Positions 1 through 10,110 of a stretch of 64,000 nt of DNA are shown piece by piece. The position numbers and the translations under genes were made by a program. Within the stretch, counting starts at the first letter, position 1; every line of letters starts with the position of its first letter. The notes beneath the pieces were generated by a model. The model was not told the DNA's origin. It saw nothing but the letters and a program-made list of their open reading frames with translations, and ran no database searches. The stretch spans positions 186,001-250,000 of the forward strand of contig NZ_KB892846.1 in the NCBI RefSeq assembly GCF_000373965.1. Direction: 5' to 3'. Source of the DNA: Uliginosibacterium gangwonense DSM 18521 (GTDB lineage: Bacteria > Pseudomonadota > Gammaproteobacteria > Burkholderiales > Rhodocyclaceae).

Positions 1-36
1 GCTGGCGCCGGTAATCAGAGCGATCTTGTGAGTCAT
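1..36 (-). CDS. Short-chain dehydrogenase/reductase, N-terminal fragment (partial)
   Basis: Only the first 12 codons lie inside the window, reading M-T-H-K-I-A-L-I-T-G-A-S. This is the first beta strand and the start of the TGxxxGxG nucleotide-binding loop of classical short-chain dehydrogenases. An AAGGA ribosome binding site stands 7 bases upstream of the ATG. The gene is divergent from the LysR regulator at 157, the usual layout for a LysR regulator and its target. The substrate cannot be told from 12 residues. Confidence 0.7.
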   Translation of the reverse strand, partial: MTHKIALITGAS

Positions 37-110
37 ATGCGTGTCCTTATTCAGTGAGTGTGAAACCACAGCGACACTTTATTAGCCGAACAAACGTGAA
101 TAAACATACT

Positions 111-134
111 ATTCTTGTTTAGACTAATCAGAAT
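111..134. promoter_or_regulatory. Imperfect dyad, candidate LysR operator
   Basis: ATTCT (111-115) and AGAAT (130-134) form inverted half-sites 14 bases apart in the AT-rich gap between the divergent dehydrogenase and LysR genes. LysR regulators usually bind dyads of this kind between themselves and a divergent target. The inner bases match poorly, so this is only a candidate. Confidence 0.35.
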
Positions 135-156
135 TTACGAACAATCGAAAAACGCT

Positions 157-1065
157 ATGAACATGCCGGAGGCGATAAAGGTCTATGTAAGGGTGGCAGA
201 GTTGAGCAGCTTCACGCTGGCCGCTGACCAGTTGGGCATGCCCCGCGCCAGTGTGTCGGCCACCCTGCAGCAGTTAGAGGCACACCTGGGTACGCGTCTG
301 CTCCACCGCACCACACGACGCGTTGAGATGACGCAGGATGGCAAGGCTTTCTATGAACGCAGCCTGGACATGCTGGTCGATATGGAGGAATTGCAGGGCA
401 TGTTCCGGCAAACCCCGGCCGATTTGCGCGGACGCTTGCGGGTGGATATGCCACAACCGGTTGCGCGGGATGTGGTGTTGCCGAATCTGGGCAGCTTTCT
501 CGCAACGCATCCGGGGCTGGAGATTGAGCTGTCTTCGATGGATCGGCGTGTTGATCTGGTACGCGAGGGGATTGATTGCGTGGTGCGAGTGGGCACACTG
601 GGGGATTCTTCGCTGATTGCCCGGCCGCTGGGGCATTACCAGATGATCAATTGCGCCAGCCCAGCCTATCTGGCACAACATGGCACGCCGCTATCACTGG
701 CGGATCTGGCACACCACCAGTTGATTCACTACTCGAATACGCTGGGTAGCCACCCCATCGGGTTTGAGTATATTGATGCGGCCACCGGGCTGCCCCGCCA
801 GATCGATATGCCGGGGCGGCTCACCGTCAATAATACGATGGCGTATGAGGCCGCCGTACTGGCCGGGCTTGGGATCGTGCAAACAACGGCCATCGGCATG
901 CAGGAATATGTGGAAAAGGGCTTGCTGGTGGAAATCCTGCCGGAATACCCCGCTCCGCCCATGCTGGTTTCATTGCTGTATGCCAACCGCCGCCACCTGC
1001 CGCGCCGGGTTCAGGTATTCATGCAATGGCTGGCAGAACTCCTGACGCCCAGGCTGGGGGCCTGA
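157..1065 (+). CDS. LysR-family transcriptional regulator
   Basis: The protein has about 302 residues, the normal LysR length. An N-terminal winged helix-turn-helix (about residues 3-62, with the VRVAELSSFTLAA and LGMPRASVSATLQQLE segments) is followed by a periplasmic-binding-protein-like effector domain. I chose the ATG at 157 because it puts the helix-turn-helix at the usual distance from the N terminus; an upstream TTG at 115 is less likely. It is divergent from a short-chain dehydrogenase gene and probably controls it, but the effector is unknown. It ends 5 bases before the convergent PP2C gene. Confidence 0.9.
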   Translation: MNMPEAIKVYVRVAELSSFTLAADQLGMPRASVSATLQQLEAHLGTRLLHRTTRRVEMTQDGKAFYERSLDMLVDMEELQGMFRQTPADLRGRLRVDMPQPVARDVVLPNLGSFLATHPGLEIELSSMDRRVDLVREGIDCVVRVGTLGDSSLIARPLGHYQMINCASPAYLAQHGTPLSLADLAHHQLIHYSNTLGSHPIGFEYIDAATGLPRQIDMPGRLTVNNTMAYEAAVLAGLGIVQTTAIGMQEYVEKGLLVEILPEYPAPPMLVSLLYANRRHLPRRVQVFMQWLAELLTPRLGA

Positions 1066-1070
1066 AGTGT

Positions 1071-1817
1071 TCAGCCCGGATTGATCTTGACGATGGCCAT
1101 CGAGATGTTGTCCCCCCCTCCGTCGGAACGGGAACGGGCGGTGTCGATCAACATACGTGCAGCCGAACGGGCGTCCAGCCGATTGAGCATGGAGCCGATT
1201 TCGGCATCCCCCAGCAGCCCCCACAAGCCATCGGAACACAGCATGAAGGCGTCGCCCGCCTCAATCGTGGCTGCCTTGCCATAATCGATACGCGGCTCAC
1301 GCTCCGCCCCCAGGCAGGAGAGCAGCAGGTTGCGCTGCGGGTGGTGTTGCGCCATCTCTTCGGTGATGCGGTTGGTGCGGATCAGCTCGCCCACCAGAGA
1401 GTGGTCCTGAGAGCGGGCGATCAGCTTGCCACAGCGGAAGTGGTAGAGGCGAGAATCCCCGCAGTGGGCCCACTCGGCTACGCCTGGGCGCATCACCATC
1501 ACCACCGCCGTGCTGTGCGGATCACGCTCACTGGTAAAACGTGTAAGCTTAATAACGATGTGTGCTTCCGAGATCACCCCACCCAGCAACTCCTGCGCAC
1601 TTTCTTCAGCAGGCGAGTAGAACGCAAAGTTCTGCTTGGCCTTGAGCAACACCTGCTCGGCAGCAATCGCCCCCCCGGTGTGCCCCCCCATGCCATCGGC
1701 CAACACGGCCAACAAGCAGTCTTTGCGGGTCGGGTGCGGAAAGATCGCAACGCGATCCTGTTGCTCGGATCGATCCCCGATATGCATCGCTGCACATGTA
1801 TCAATAGCGAAAGGCAT
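1071..1817 (-). CDS. PP2C-type serine/threonine protein phosphatase
   Basis: A 248-residue single-domain metal-dependent phosphatase of the PrpC/Stp1 type. Motifs in order are the RSEQQDR segment (16-22, the usual RxxNQD motif), DGMGG (41-45), CGDSR (119-123), CSDGLW (194-199) and GGGDN (233-237), which carry the acidic residues that bind the two metal ions. It probably removes phosphate from serine or threonine in the cytoplasm. No Ser/Thr kinase is encoded in the window, so its partner is unknown. It is the last gene of the leftward purB-glycosyltransferase-murI-HDOD series, 90 bases after the HDOD gene, and may have its own promoter. Confidence 0.9.
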   Translation of the reverse strand: MPFAIDTCAAMHIGDRSEQQDRVAIFPHPTRKDCLLAVLADGMGGHTGGAIAAEQVLLKAKQNFAFYSPAEESAQELLGGVISEAHIVIKLTRFTSERDPHSTAVVMVMRPGVAEWAHCGDSRLYHFRCGKLIARSQDHSLVGELIRTNRITEEMAQHHPQRNLLLSCLGAEREPRIDYGKAATIEAGDAFMLCSDGLWGLLGDAEIGSMLNRLDARSAARMLIDTARSRSDGGGDNISMAIVKINPG

Positions 1818-1907
1818 GAATGTTTTTAATTATTTAACCGAGAGCGAAAAATACAGGTAATGGGCGTAACTGAAAACCCCTATCAGCATGAAAACGACGA
1901 CCACCTT

Positions 1908-2831
1908 CTATTGTGACGCATGGACCCGGTAAGCATCCATCACATGGTCTGAAAACTCAAGCAGATCATCTGGATGGATACCCAATTCTTCCAGTACCCT
2001 GGGCTCATGATGCGCCCACTCGGAGTTTGGCAAGGCTTGATCTTGGGAGAACAATTCGATAGCCAATTGCAGGATTGCCACCACCGAACGCGCTGCATGC
2101 TCACAGCCGTGACCGCATTCATGGTGATGCAGGATGGCATCGGCGACAAAACGCGGTAGCCGCCAATGGCGTGCCAGCAGAAAACCTATCGAGCAGTGAT
2201 CCACCTGGAAGTGGCGGTCTTCCGCGCGCACATCTGCCCATTTCCGGGTTGTTGCATTCAAACCAGTCGCCTTGCAGTAATTGGGGAAGCGCGCCATCAA
2301 TACCGGCACCCCGCAGTCATGGAACAAACCTGCAAGGTAAGCCTGCTCAGGGAAGATGTTGCAGATGCTGACCCGTTCAGACGCAATCACGGCAGCCAAC
2401 TGGGCAATCTGTGTGGAGCGCGCCCAGAATTGCTCAAGCACATGCGTCTCTCCCTTAATGGCAATGGTCAGCCCATAAGCTTGCACAAGCTGGGCAGCCT
2501 GCCGCACCCCCAGCAGGGAAAGAATGCCTTCCAGTGAATAAGGCGGGCGGCTACGGCAAAAGGCAACCGAGCGGGTCAGTTTGTAGAGCATGGCCGTTAG
2601 CCCGGCATCCTGGGCAATCAGGTCTCCCATGCTGCGCAGGTTAAGATCTTCTCTTTGCGCCATGCGCCGCACTTCAAGCACAATCTGCGGCTGAGGCGGA
2701 ATACGGACGCCGGTAGAGGCAAGGAGGGCCACCTCCTTGTCGACATCCTCATCCAGAATATGTTTGAGATCTGCTTGCATCGGCAAGATATCGACGCTCG
2801 ACAGAAAAACTGAAGAGCCACCAAAAGCCAT
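1908..2831 (-). CDS. HDOD-domain protein
   Basis: A 307-residue protein with an HDOD domain at about residues 35-245. The RIPPQPQIVLEVRRM entry, the DAGLTAMLYKLTRS helix pair and the GLFHDCGVPVL segment are typical. HDOD proteins are HD-fold proteins without proven catalysis that act in signalling, often linked to cyclic-di-GMP, motility or stress. The ATG at 2831 lies 3 bases after the murI stop, which suggests translational coupling. An internal ATG at 2780 is a possible alternative because the first 17 residues look unlike the family. Its specific role here is unknown. Confidence 0.85.
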   Translation of the reverse strand: MAFGGSSVFLSSVDILPMQADLKHILDEDVDKEVALLASTGVRIPPQPQIVLEVRRMAQREDLNLRSMGDLIAQDAGLTAMLYKLTRSVAFCRSRPPYSLEGILSLLGVRQAAQLVQAYGLTIAIKGETHVLEQFWARSTQIAQLAAVIASERVSICNIFPEQAYLAGLFHDCGVPVLMARFPNYCKATGLNATTRKWADVRAEDRHFQVDHCSIGFLLARHWRLPRFVADAILHHHECGHGCEHAARSVVAILQLAIELFSQDQALPNSEWAHHEPRVLEELGIHPDDLLEFSDHVMDAYRVHASQ

Positions 2832-2834
2832 GCG

Positions 2835-3677
2835 CTACTTTTTGCAGATCACCTGCGCAGCTTGCATACAGACAGATTCGGGCAAGGCTTGGGGCACTAC
2901 CGGCTCAGGCCACATTTTTGCCAGCGCCGCCATCACGGCATCCTGCCTGCCTGTGTTCCAGAAGCGCACCGGCCCGGCATGTGTTGCCGGACTCAGCCCC
3001 CCCAGCTCTTCCAGCCGATGTTGGAGGTGGCGCGCCACAGCCAGGCCGGTATCGATCACCTTGACCTTAGGGCCTAGCAACGCTTCGATCAACGGGCGCA
3101 AGAACACGTAATGGGTACAGCCCAGCACCACCACATCAGCCCCCGCCTGCGTGAGTACCCCCAGGTGCTCGACCAGCAAGCGGTGCAGCGCGGGGCTATC
3201 AAAATCCCCCCGTTCCACATGCTCCACCAAGCCAGTCCCGGGGCGGGTGACGACCTCTACCCCTTGGCCAAAGGTATCGAGCAAGGCAGCAAAGCGGGCA
3301 CTTTCAATCGTGCCGGTTGTTGCCAGCACCCCCACCACCCCGCTCAAGGTCGCTGCGGTGGCGGGTTTTACCGCCGGTTCCATGGCAATCACCGGCACGC
3401 TTGGCCAGCGCTGGCGAATTGCCTGCGCTGCGGCAGCGGTGGCGGTGTTGCAGGCAATCACCAGCGCCTTGGCCTGTTGAGCAAGCAGAAATTCACAGAT
3501 TTCCAGCGAACGCTCACAAATCAGCGACTGTGGTTTTTCGCCATAGGGGGCATAACCGGAGTCTGCGCAATACAGAAAATCCTCGTTCGGTAGCTGTCTG
3601 CGCAACTCATGCAATACCGACACGCCACCCAGCCCCGAATCGAACACACCGATTGGGCGTACATCCGCCATGTTCAT
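2835..3677 (-). CDS. murI: Glutamate racemase MurI
   Basis: Converts L-glutamate to D-glutamate for peptidoglycan synthesis in the cytoplasm. The 280-residue length is normal. The N-terminal IGVFDSGLGGVSV, the first catalytic cysteine in ACNTAT (Cys76) and the second in GCTHY (Cys187) are all present. Its ATG overlaps the glycosyltransferase stop by four bases (ATGA), so the two are probably translated together. An HDOD gene follows after 3 bases. Confidence 0.96.
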   Translation of the reverse strand: MNMADVRPIGVFDSGLGGVSVLHELRRQLPNEDFLYCADSGYAPYGEKPQSLICERSLEICEFLLAQQAKALVIACNTATAAAAQAIRQRWPSVPVIAMEPAVKPATAATLSGVVGVLATTGTIESARFAALLDTFGQGVEVVTRPGTGLVEHVERGDFDSPALHRLLVEHLGVLTQAGADVVVLGCTHYVFLRPLIEALLGPKVKVIDTGLAVARHLQHRLEELGGLSPATHAGPVRFWNTGRQDAVMAALAKMWPEPVVPQALPESVCMQAAQVICKK

Positions 3678-4576
3678 GCCTTCCTTTTAAGCTTGAGGCG
3701 ATCCCGCCACGCCAACAGCAGCCCTGCTCCCCAGGCGGGTAGGGCAAAGGGATGTGCCCCTTCCTGCAAAATCGCCAAAGGCCCCAATCCTGCGTGCACG
3801 GCAAACCGCCCATAATTGAGCCAAGCCGCCAATCGATGCTTCATGCCCAGTGGCAGGCGTGCGGCTTCCACATAGTAGAGCTTGGCCGAACGCGGGCTTT
3901 GCATGCGGATACGCAGGATGGAAGCCACCAGTCCGTCGCCCGAGTCAGCGTAGACGCGTAGCGCCTCATTGATGAAGCGGATTTTGTAGTGGCAGGCGAT
4001 GCGATTCCACACCAGTGCCTCAGGCACAAATTTTTCGTCTGGGAATTCAGGGAAAGGATACTCGCGCAGCACTTCAGTACGCGCACAGCCCCACTTTTCA
4101 CCCACCATGCCGCCACAGCGCAGCAGGTCGAAGAGTTTGATATCCAGGGGCGAAGCCGGGAAAGCCGAACCGACAACCTTGCCATGCTCATCGTGGCACA
4201 GGCAACTCACACCGCTGAAGCCCTCACGCTCGGCAACAGGAATTTTCTGCCAATGGAAAGCAAAGCGCTCCAGCGCATCGGGGCTGCACCAGTCGTCGGA
4301 ATCGAGGGGAACAAAGAGTTCGCCTCGCGCCTCACGTACACCGTGATTAAAGGCCGTGTGTTTGCCGCCATTGGGCTGCTGGATGTAGCGGATGGGCAAC
4401 TTGCCTTCAGCTATCCAGCCAGCCACCAACTGCGCCGTACCGTCCGTAGAACCATCGTCAACAATCAACCACTCAAAGTCCCGACAACTCTGGGCGCACA
4501 GGCTTTCATACGGGCGCAGCAAGGTATGCGCCCGGTTGAAAGTCGGAGTGAAAACGGTAAAGAACGGCGTAGCCAA
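3674..4576 (-). CDS. GT2-family glycosyltransferase
   Basis: A 300-residue GT-A-fold glycosyltransferase. The N terminus FFTVFTPTFNRAHTL, the nucleotide-sugar loop VDDGSTDGT (39-47) and the metal-binding DSDD (92-95) define family 2. There is no clear membrane segment, although the C-terminal part is rich in hydrophobic and basic residues. It lies between purB and murI and overlaps murI by four bases. This suggests envelope or surface polysaccharide work, but donor and acceptor sugars cannot be inferred. Confidence 0.88.
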   Translation of the reverse strand: MATPFFTVFTPTFNRAHTLLRPYESLCAQSCRDFEWLIVDDGSTDGTAQLVAGWIAEGKLPIRYIQQPNGGKHTAFNHGVREARGELFVPLDSDDWCSPDALERFAFHWQKIPVAEREGFSGVSCLCHDEHGKVVGSAFPASPLDIKLFDLLRCGGMVGEKWGCARTEVLREYPFPEFPDEKFVPEALVWNRIACHYKIRFINEALRVYADSGDGLVASILRIRMQSPRSAKLYYVEAARLPLGMKHRLAAWLNYGRFAVHAGLGPLAILQEGAHPFALPAWGAGLLLAWRDRLKLKRKA

Positions 4577-4594
4577 GCGGCCCCCTACCTGAGA

Positions 4595-6055
<1,461 letters not shown>

Positions 6056-6201
6056 TTAGCAAGCAAGGATTGTCGGGGGCCGCTACAATTCTGCCCTGAG
6101 TCCAAAACGACAAGACAGATCGGGAGGCGCCCGACCTCCAGGACTGCACTACTGCCGGGCAAGGCCACCGCCTTTGACCGGACAGGCCAACAGGAATTTG
6201 A

Positions 6202-7446
6202 ATGAAAAAAGTTGATGATTTTCGGCTGAAGTTTGGCAAGCAAGAGCTCGTACCTATCATGATTGGCGGGATGGGTGTCGACATCTCAACCGCCGAGCTG
6301 GCGTTGGAAGCTGCACGCCTGGGAGGCGTCGGCCACATCTCTGACGCCATGGTCAAAACCGTGGCTGACCGCCGCTTTCACACCAGCTATGTGAAAGAAA
6401 AACTCCAGCGCTACAAGTTCAACGTCGCCAATTCCGACAAGTCCGAAGTGCAGTTCCGCTTGGCCCAACTGGCCGAAGCCACCAAGCTGCATGTGGGCAA
6501 GACCATGGAAGCCAAGCGTGGCAGTGGGATGATTTTCATCAACTGCATGGAAAAGCTCACCATGAACGCGCCGAAGGAAACCCTGCGCGTTCGCCTTCAC
6601 TCAGCGCTGGATGCAGGCATTGATGGCATCACCCTGGCCGCCGGGCTGCACCTGGGCAGCTTCGCGCTGATGGAAGATCACCCGCGCTTCCGCGATGCCA
6701 AGCTGGGCATCATCGTATCCTCAGTGCGGGCGCTGCAGTTGTTCATCCGCAAGAATGTGCGTAGCAACCGCCTGCCCGACTATATCGTGGTGGAAGGCCC
6801 GCTGGCCGGTGGTCACCTGGGTTTTGGCTTGGATTGGGCCCAATACGATCTGGCCACCATCGTCGCCGAAGTGCTGCAATGGCTGCGTGAAGAAAAACTC
6901 GACATCCCGGTGATCCCCGCTGGCGGCATCTTCACCGGCAGTGATGCCACTGCCTTCCTAGAAGCCGGGGCCGCCGCCGTGCAGGTAGCCACCCGCTTTA
7001 CCATCACCGAAGAATGCGGCCTGCCCGCGAAGGTCAAGCAAGAGTATTTCCGCGCCAGCGAAGGGGACGTGGAGGTGAACCAGACCTCCCCCACCGGCTA
7101 CCCGATGCGCATGCTCAGGAGCAGCCCATCCATTGGTGCCGGCAATCGTCCGAACTGTGAGGCCTACGGCTACCTGCTCGATGCCAAGGGCTGCTGCGCC
7201 TACATCACCGCCTACAACCGCGAGGTGGAAGCCCACCCGGGCGTGCGCAAGGTTTCGGTGATGGACAAAACCTGCCTGTGCACACATATGCGTAATTTCG
7301 ACTGCTGGACCTGCGGGCAATATGTCTATCGCCTCAAGGACACCTCCCACAAGGATGCAGACGGCAACTATCAGATCCTGAGTGCCGAACACGTTTTCCG
7401 TGACTACCAGTTCAGCACGGAAAACCGCATCCTGCTGCCGGATTGA
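6202..7446 (+). CDS. Nitronate monooxygenase / 2-nitropropane dioxygenase-family flavoenzyme with cysteine-rich tail
   Basis: A 414-residue FMN-dependent TIM-barrel protein related to nitronate monooxygenase and FabK. The N-terminal VPIMIGGMGVDIS, the GPLAGGHLGFG segment and the phosphate-binding IPAGGIFTGSDA and AAAVQVATRF segments are typical. The physiological substrate is uncertain; members oxidise alkyl nitronates or reduce enoyl groups. It is unusually long at the C terminus, with cysteines 331 and 332 and a compact C-x-C...C-x2-C set (358, 360, 368, 371) that could bind a metal or an Fe-S cluster. An AGGA ribosome binding site precedes the ATG, and a TACAAT box lies at 6084. It is a single gene closed by a bidirectional terminator. 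Confidence 0.85.
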   Translation: MKKVDDFRLKFGKQELVPIMIGGMGVDISTAELALEAARLGGVGHISDAMVKTVADRRFHTSYVKEKLQRYKFNVANSDKSEVQFRLAQLAEATKLHVGKTMEAKRGSGMIFINCMEKLTMNAPKETLRVRLHSALDAGIDGITLAAGLHLGSFALMEDHPRFRDAKLGIIVSSVRALQLFIRKNVRSNRLPDYIVVEGPLAGGHLGFGLDWAQYDLATIVAEVLQWLREEKLDIPVIPAGGIFTGSDATAFLEAGAAAVQVATRFTITEECGLPAKVKQEYFRASEGDVEVNQTSPTGYPMRMLRSSPSIGAGNRPNCEAYGYLLDAKGCCAYITAYNREVEAHPGVRKVSVMDKTCLCTHMRNFDCWTCGQYVYRLKDTSHKDADGNYQILSAEHVFRDYQFSTENRILLPD

Positions 7447-7480
7447 ACACACGCCCCGCACGCCTATATGCACGACAAAT

Positions 7481-7510
7481 AAAAAGGGAGCCCGACAGGC
7501 TCCCTTTTTT
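7481..7510. terminator. Bidirectional rho-independent terminator
   Basis: A perfect seven-base-pair stem (GGGAGCC 7486-7492, GGCTCCC 7498-7504) with loop CGACA is flanked by an A-run on the left and a T-run on the right. It can end both the rightward flavoenzyme gene and the leftward glycosyltransferase gene. Confidence 0.93.
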
Positions 7511-7530
7511 ACACTCGTGCATATAGCACA

Positions 7531-9276
7531 TCATTCTGCTGCTTGAACTTCCTTGGTGGCTTGCGGACGCAAACAAGCATAGGTGGCAATTTTCAAAGGC
7601 GCGACTGCCTTCGCATCAAATTTCTTTGCCCACTCCTGCAAAGGCTGATGGTGATGAGGGAAGCCTTCGCACAATGCCATCGCCAGACGGCCAAGCGCGG
7701 GAGCATTATTGCCGATGGCATACGCCTCGCCACAACGCATCATCATGAACCACGCAGGCTTGTACTGCCAGACGCGGTCACAACGTTGCGCCGCCACAAG
7801 TGCATCCCCAGCAGCAGGGCGCGAGGCCTGGACGCGCAAACCTTCGGCCACAGCAGAGAAAACGGAATAGCGGCCCACAGAACCCAGGCGTTCCTGCACT
7901 GCTGCCGACACATCTGCACTCACATCCGGGTCACTCTCACTGAGCATGACATAGGCCGTGCGCACCGCATACCAATCAAGCATCACAATCGTCAGCACAC
8001 CCACGGCCAGCACGCCCACAACAAGCGGCACAATACGTGGCAAACGCAGCACTGACAAGGTGCGATCCTGAGCATCAAGATTACCCATGCATAAGGCAAT
8101 CGGGGCCAGGAAATAGGTATACCACAACGGATATTCCACAAGACTATGCAAACCCGTTACCGCCACACTGGCCAGCACCCAGATGCTCCGCGCACTAGGG
8201 GCTAGAAACAGATGCCGCAGATACCACCACGCCATCGCCCCGAGCAACAACACAGCAAAGGGAATGCCAAACTCCGCCGCCAATTGCAGGGGCAGATTAT
8301 GTGCATGCTCGGCAAATTTCGAGAACGGCACCGGCCCGGTCTTGGCCATCGCGTCGACGGACAATTTATAAAAAGTCGCGGGCCCCTCGCCCCACCAGGG
8401 ACTGGCCTGGATCGCCAGCACGGCGGACTTCCAGTCATACATGCGCTGACCGTTGGAACCTGCATCCCCTGCGCGATCAAGCGAGGAGGTGACATCGAAA
8501 GCGGAGAGGATATGGCCGTAACTCACCAATAGTTGGGCCACCACCGACAGCCCCGCCACGATCAAAAGCCCGATCACCGCATTGCGTGTCTGCTCATCAC
8601 GTGCCCGCCCTGCCCCCAACCCACCCAGCAACAGGAAAGCAGCCGTATACAACCATGCGCCACGCGACGCGGAGGCAGCCCCCGCCAGACACAGCCATGC
8701 AGCAAAGCCCACAAACACAGGCCACGGATAGGCTCTCACCCCACGCAGATAGCACAGCGCAGCCAAACCCAGATAAATCAGATCAGTATAATGATTGGCC
8801 TGCCCAATGTTGCCGAAGGCTTGCAGAAACATCTTCTGCATAACCAGATTGCCGAAATTCCACCCTGCCAACTGCACCAGCCCAGCCAGCGACTGAAGCA
8901 CAGCACACAGCAGAATCCCCCCGGCAATCCATTCCGAGCGCCCCGGTAAATCCAGACGCTGCCCCAGGCCATAGGCCATCAGGAACAAGGCTGCATAAAG
9001 AGGATAACCCAAGCCGGAGGGTGCAGGCTGGCGTACCAGACATACCACGAGGAAAGCAGCCATCCCCCACAGAGGCAAGCCCATCCTCACCCCATCGAAG
9101 GAGTCGGACGTGCTGACGTGCACACAAGCCCACGCCAGCACACACCCCGCAGCCATGCACCACTCAGCAAAAAAAACCGTATGGGGGTTGGTGTGCTCCG
9201 TGATCATGGACGCCAGCGCCATCACCAAACCACCCAACACAGCCCCCGCCCAACACAGATACTTCGAGTCCTTCAT
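7531..9276 (-). CDS. PglL/TfpO-type O-oligosaccharyltransferase (Wzy/WaaL superfamily)
   Basis: A polytopic inner-membrane protein of about 581 residues with roughly ten hydrophobic segments and a soluble C-terminal domain. The GNIGQANHYTDL motif, the EHAHNLPLQLAAEFG loop and the HSLVEYPLWYTYFL motif fit PglL-type enzymes, which move lipid-linked glycan to serine or threonine of exported proteins, classically pilin. It is the last gene of the pilin locus, directly after a pilin, so pilin is the probable acceptor. I chose the ATG at 9276, with GAGGCGG about 8 bases upstream, because the longer frame from 9339 adds an implausible cysteine-rich leader. A WaaL or Wzy role is less likely from context. 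Confidence 0.87.
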   Translation of the reverse strand: MKDSKYLCWAGAVLGGLVMALASMITEHTNPHTVFFAEWCMAAGCVLAWACVHVSTSDSFDGVRMGLPLWGMAAFLVVCLVRQPAPSGLGYPLYAALFLMAYGLGQRLDLPGRSEWIAGGILLCAVLQSLAGLVQLAGWNFGNLVMQKMFLQAFGNIGQANHYTDLIYLGLAALCYLRGVRAYPWPVFVGFAAWLCLAGAASASRGAWLYTAAFLLLGGLGAGRARDEQTRNAVIGLLIVAGLSVVAQLLVSYGHILSAFDVTSSLDRAGDAGSNGQRMYDWKSAVLAIQASPWWGEGPATFYKLSVDAMAKTGPVPFSKFAEHAHNLPLQLAAEFGIPFAVLLLGAMAWWYLRHLFLAPSARSIWVLASVAVTGLHSLVEYPLWYTYFLAPIALCMGNLDAQDRTLSVLRLPRIVPLVVGVLAVGVLTIVMLDWYAVRTAYVMLSESDPDVSADVSAAVQERLGSVGRYSVFSAVAEGLRVQASRPAAGDALVAAQRCDRVWQYKPAWFMMMRCGEAYAIGNNAPALGRLAMALCEGFPHHHQPLQEWAKKFDAKAVAPLKIATYACLRPQATKEVQAAE

Positions 9277-9416
9277 CACCCCATCCGCCTCGGCCCAGGC
9301 GGCGACACCTTGCATGCCGCACCCGCCACAGACCAGCATTGATCAAAGCCGAGAATGATACAGGAGAAGCAGCGAATCCCTCACGCCTCAGCAGCAATCA
9401 AGAACAACAACCGGAA

Positions 9417-9938
9417 CTAACGACACTCAGAGGGCGCGTACTTGGCAGGCAGTGTAGCGACTGTCGAGTACGGCAGGCCTCGTTGCGAAGCCGTGACATA
9501 GCCCTGCGAAGCACAACTCCAGTCCAGTGTTCCTGTCGTGTTAGAAGACAAAGCACCCTTTTGTGAAGAAGGAGTGTAGATCAAAGTTTTTCCATCCAGT
9601 GTGGTAGGGATCCCATTTGTGCCTGAAGCATCAAAGGTAACCGTTACAGCACCTGTCACCCCATTGATTGTCACGCTTTTTAGATACTTGGACTTCGTAT
9701 ATGTTGGCGCATTGTTATTCCACTCTGTTGCGGCTGATGCAATCGCTGACAGATTGTTAGTCATAAATGCTTCACCCACTACCACCTTGGCGGCCGCTGC
9801 CGACATCAAGCCTTCACTAAGCTTGGCACGAATCGTATAGTCCTGATAGGCAGGCAGCGCGATAGCCGCCAAAATACCGATGATCGCCACTACGATCATT
9901 AACTCAATCAGGGTAAAACCTTTTGAAATTGGCTTCAT
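9417..9938 (-). CDS. Type IVa major-type pilin 1
   Basis: A 173-residue prepilin with the short basic leader MKPISKG, cleaved after Gly7, and the class IVa N terminus [14 protein letters not shown] with Glu5 of the mature chain. Cys142 and Cys172 would close the C-terminal disulfide loop. It ends KYAPSECR, the same eight residues as the other two pilins of this locus, although the middle of the protein differs strongly. It is preceded by a near-consensus sigma-54 promoter and followed by the O-oligosaccharyltransferase gene, so it is a likely glycosylation substrate. Whether this or pilins 2 and 3 forms the main fibre cannot be told. Confidence 0.95.
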   Translation of the reverse strand: MKPISKGFTLIELMIVVAIIGILAAIALPAYQDYTIRAKLSEGLMSAAAAKVVVGEAFMTNNLSAIASAATEWNNNAPTYTKSKYLKSVTINGVTGAVTVTFDASGTNGIPTTLDGKTLIYTPSSQKGALSSNTTGTLDWSCASQGYVTASQRGLPYSTVATLPAKYAPSECR

Positions 9939-9973
9939 GTGCTAATCTCCAACACAAGCATCAATGCTTTCTA

Positions 9974-9989
9974 AGCAACAAGCACGCCA
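9974..9989 (-). promoter_or_regulatory. Sigma-54 promoter of pilin 1
   Basis: On the minus strand it reads TGGCGT-GCTTG-TTGCT, with exact GG-N10-GC spacing and a near-consensus -12 element. The GC lies 37 bases before the pilin ATG. PilS and PilR, the sensor and sigma-54 activator that classically drive pilin genes, are encoded at 54058-57032. Confidence 0.8.
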
Positions 9990-10110
9990 AACGCGAAATA
10001 AATAAAATATATTTTCTCAACACATTAATAGTACAAACCACGAGATCATCGCAAGCCATCACATGCCTTAGGGCAATTAAATACAGCAAGTCTGCTCATT
10101 CCATCACTAC

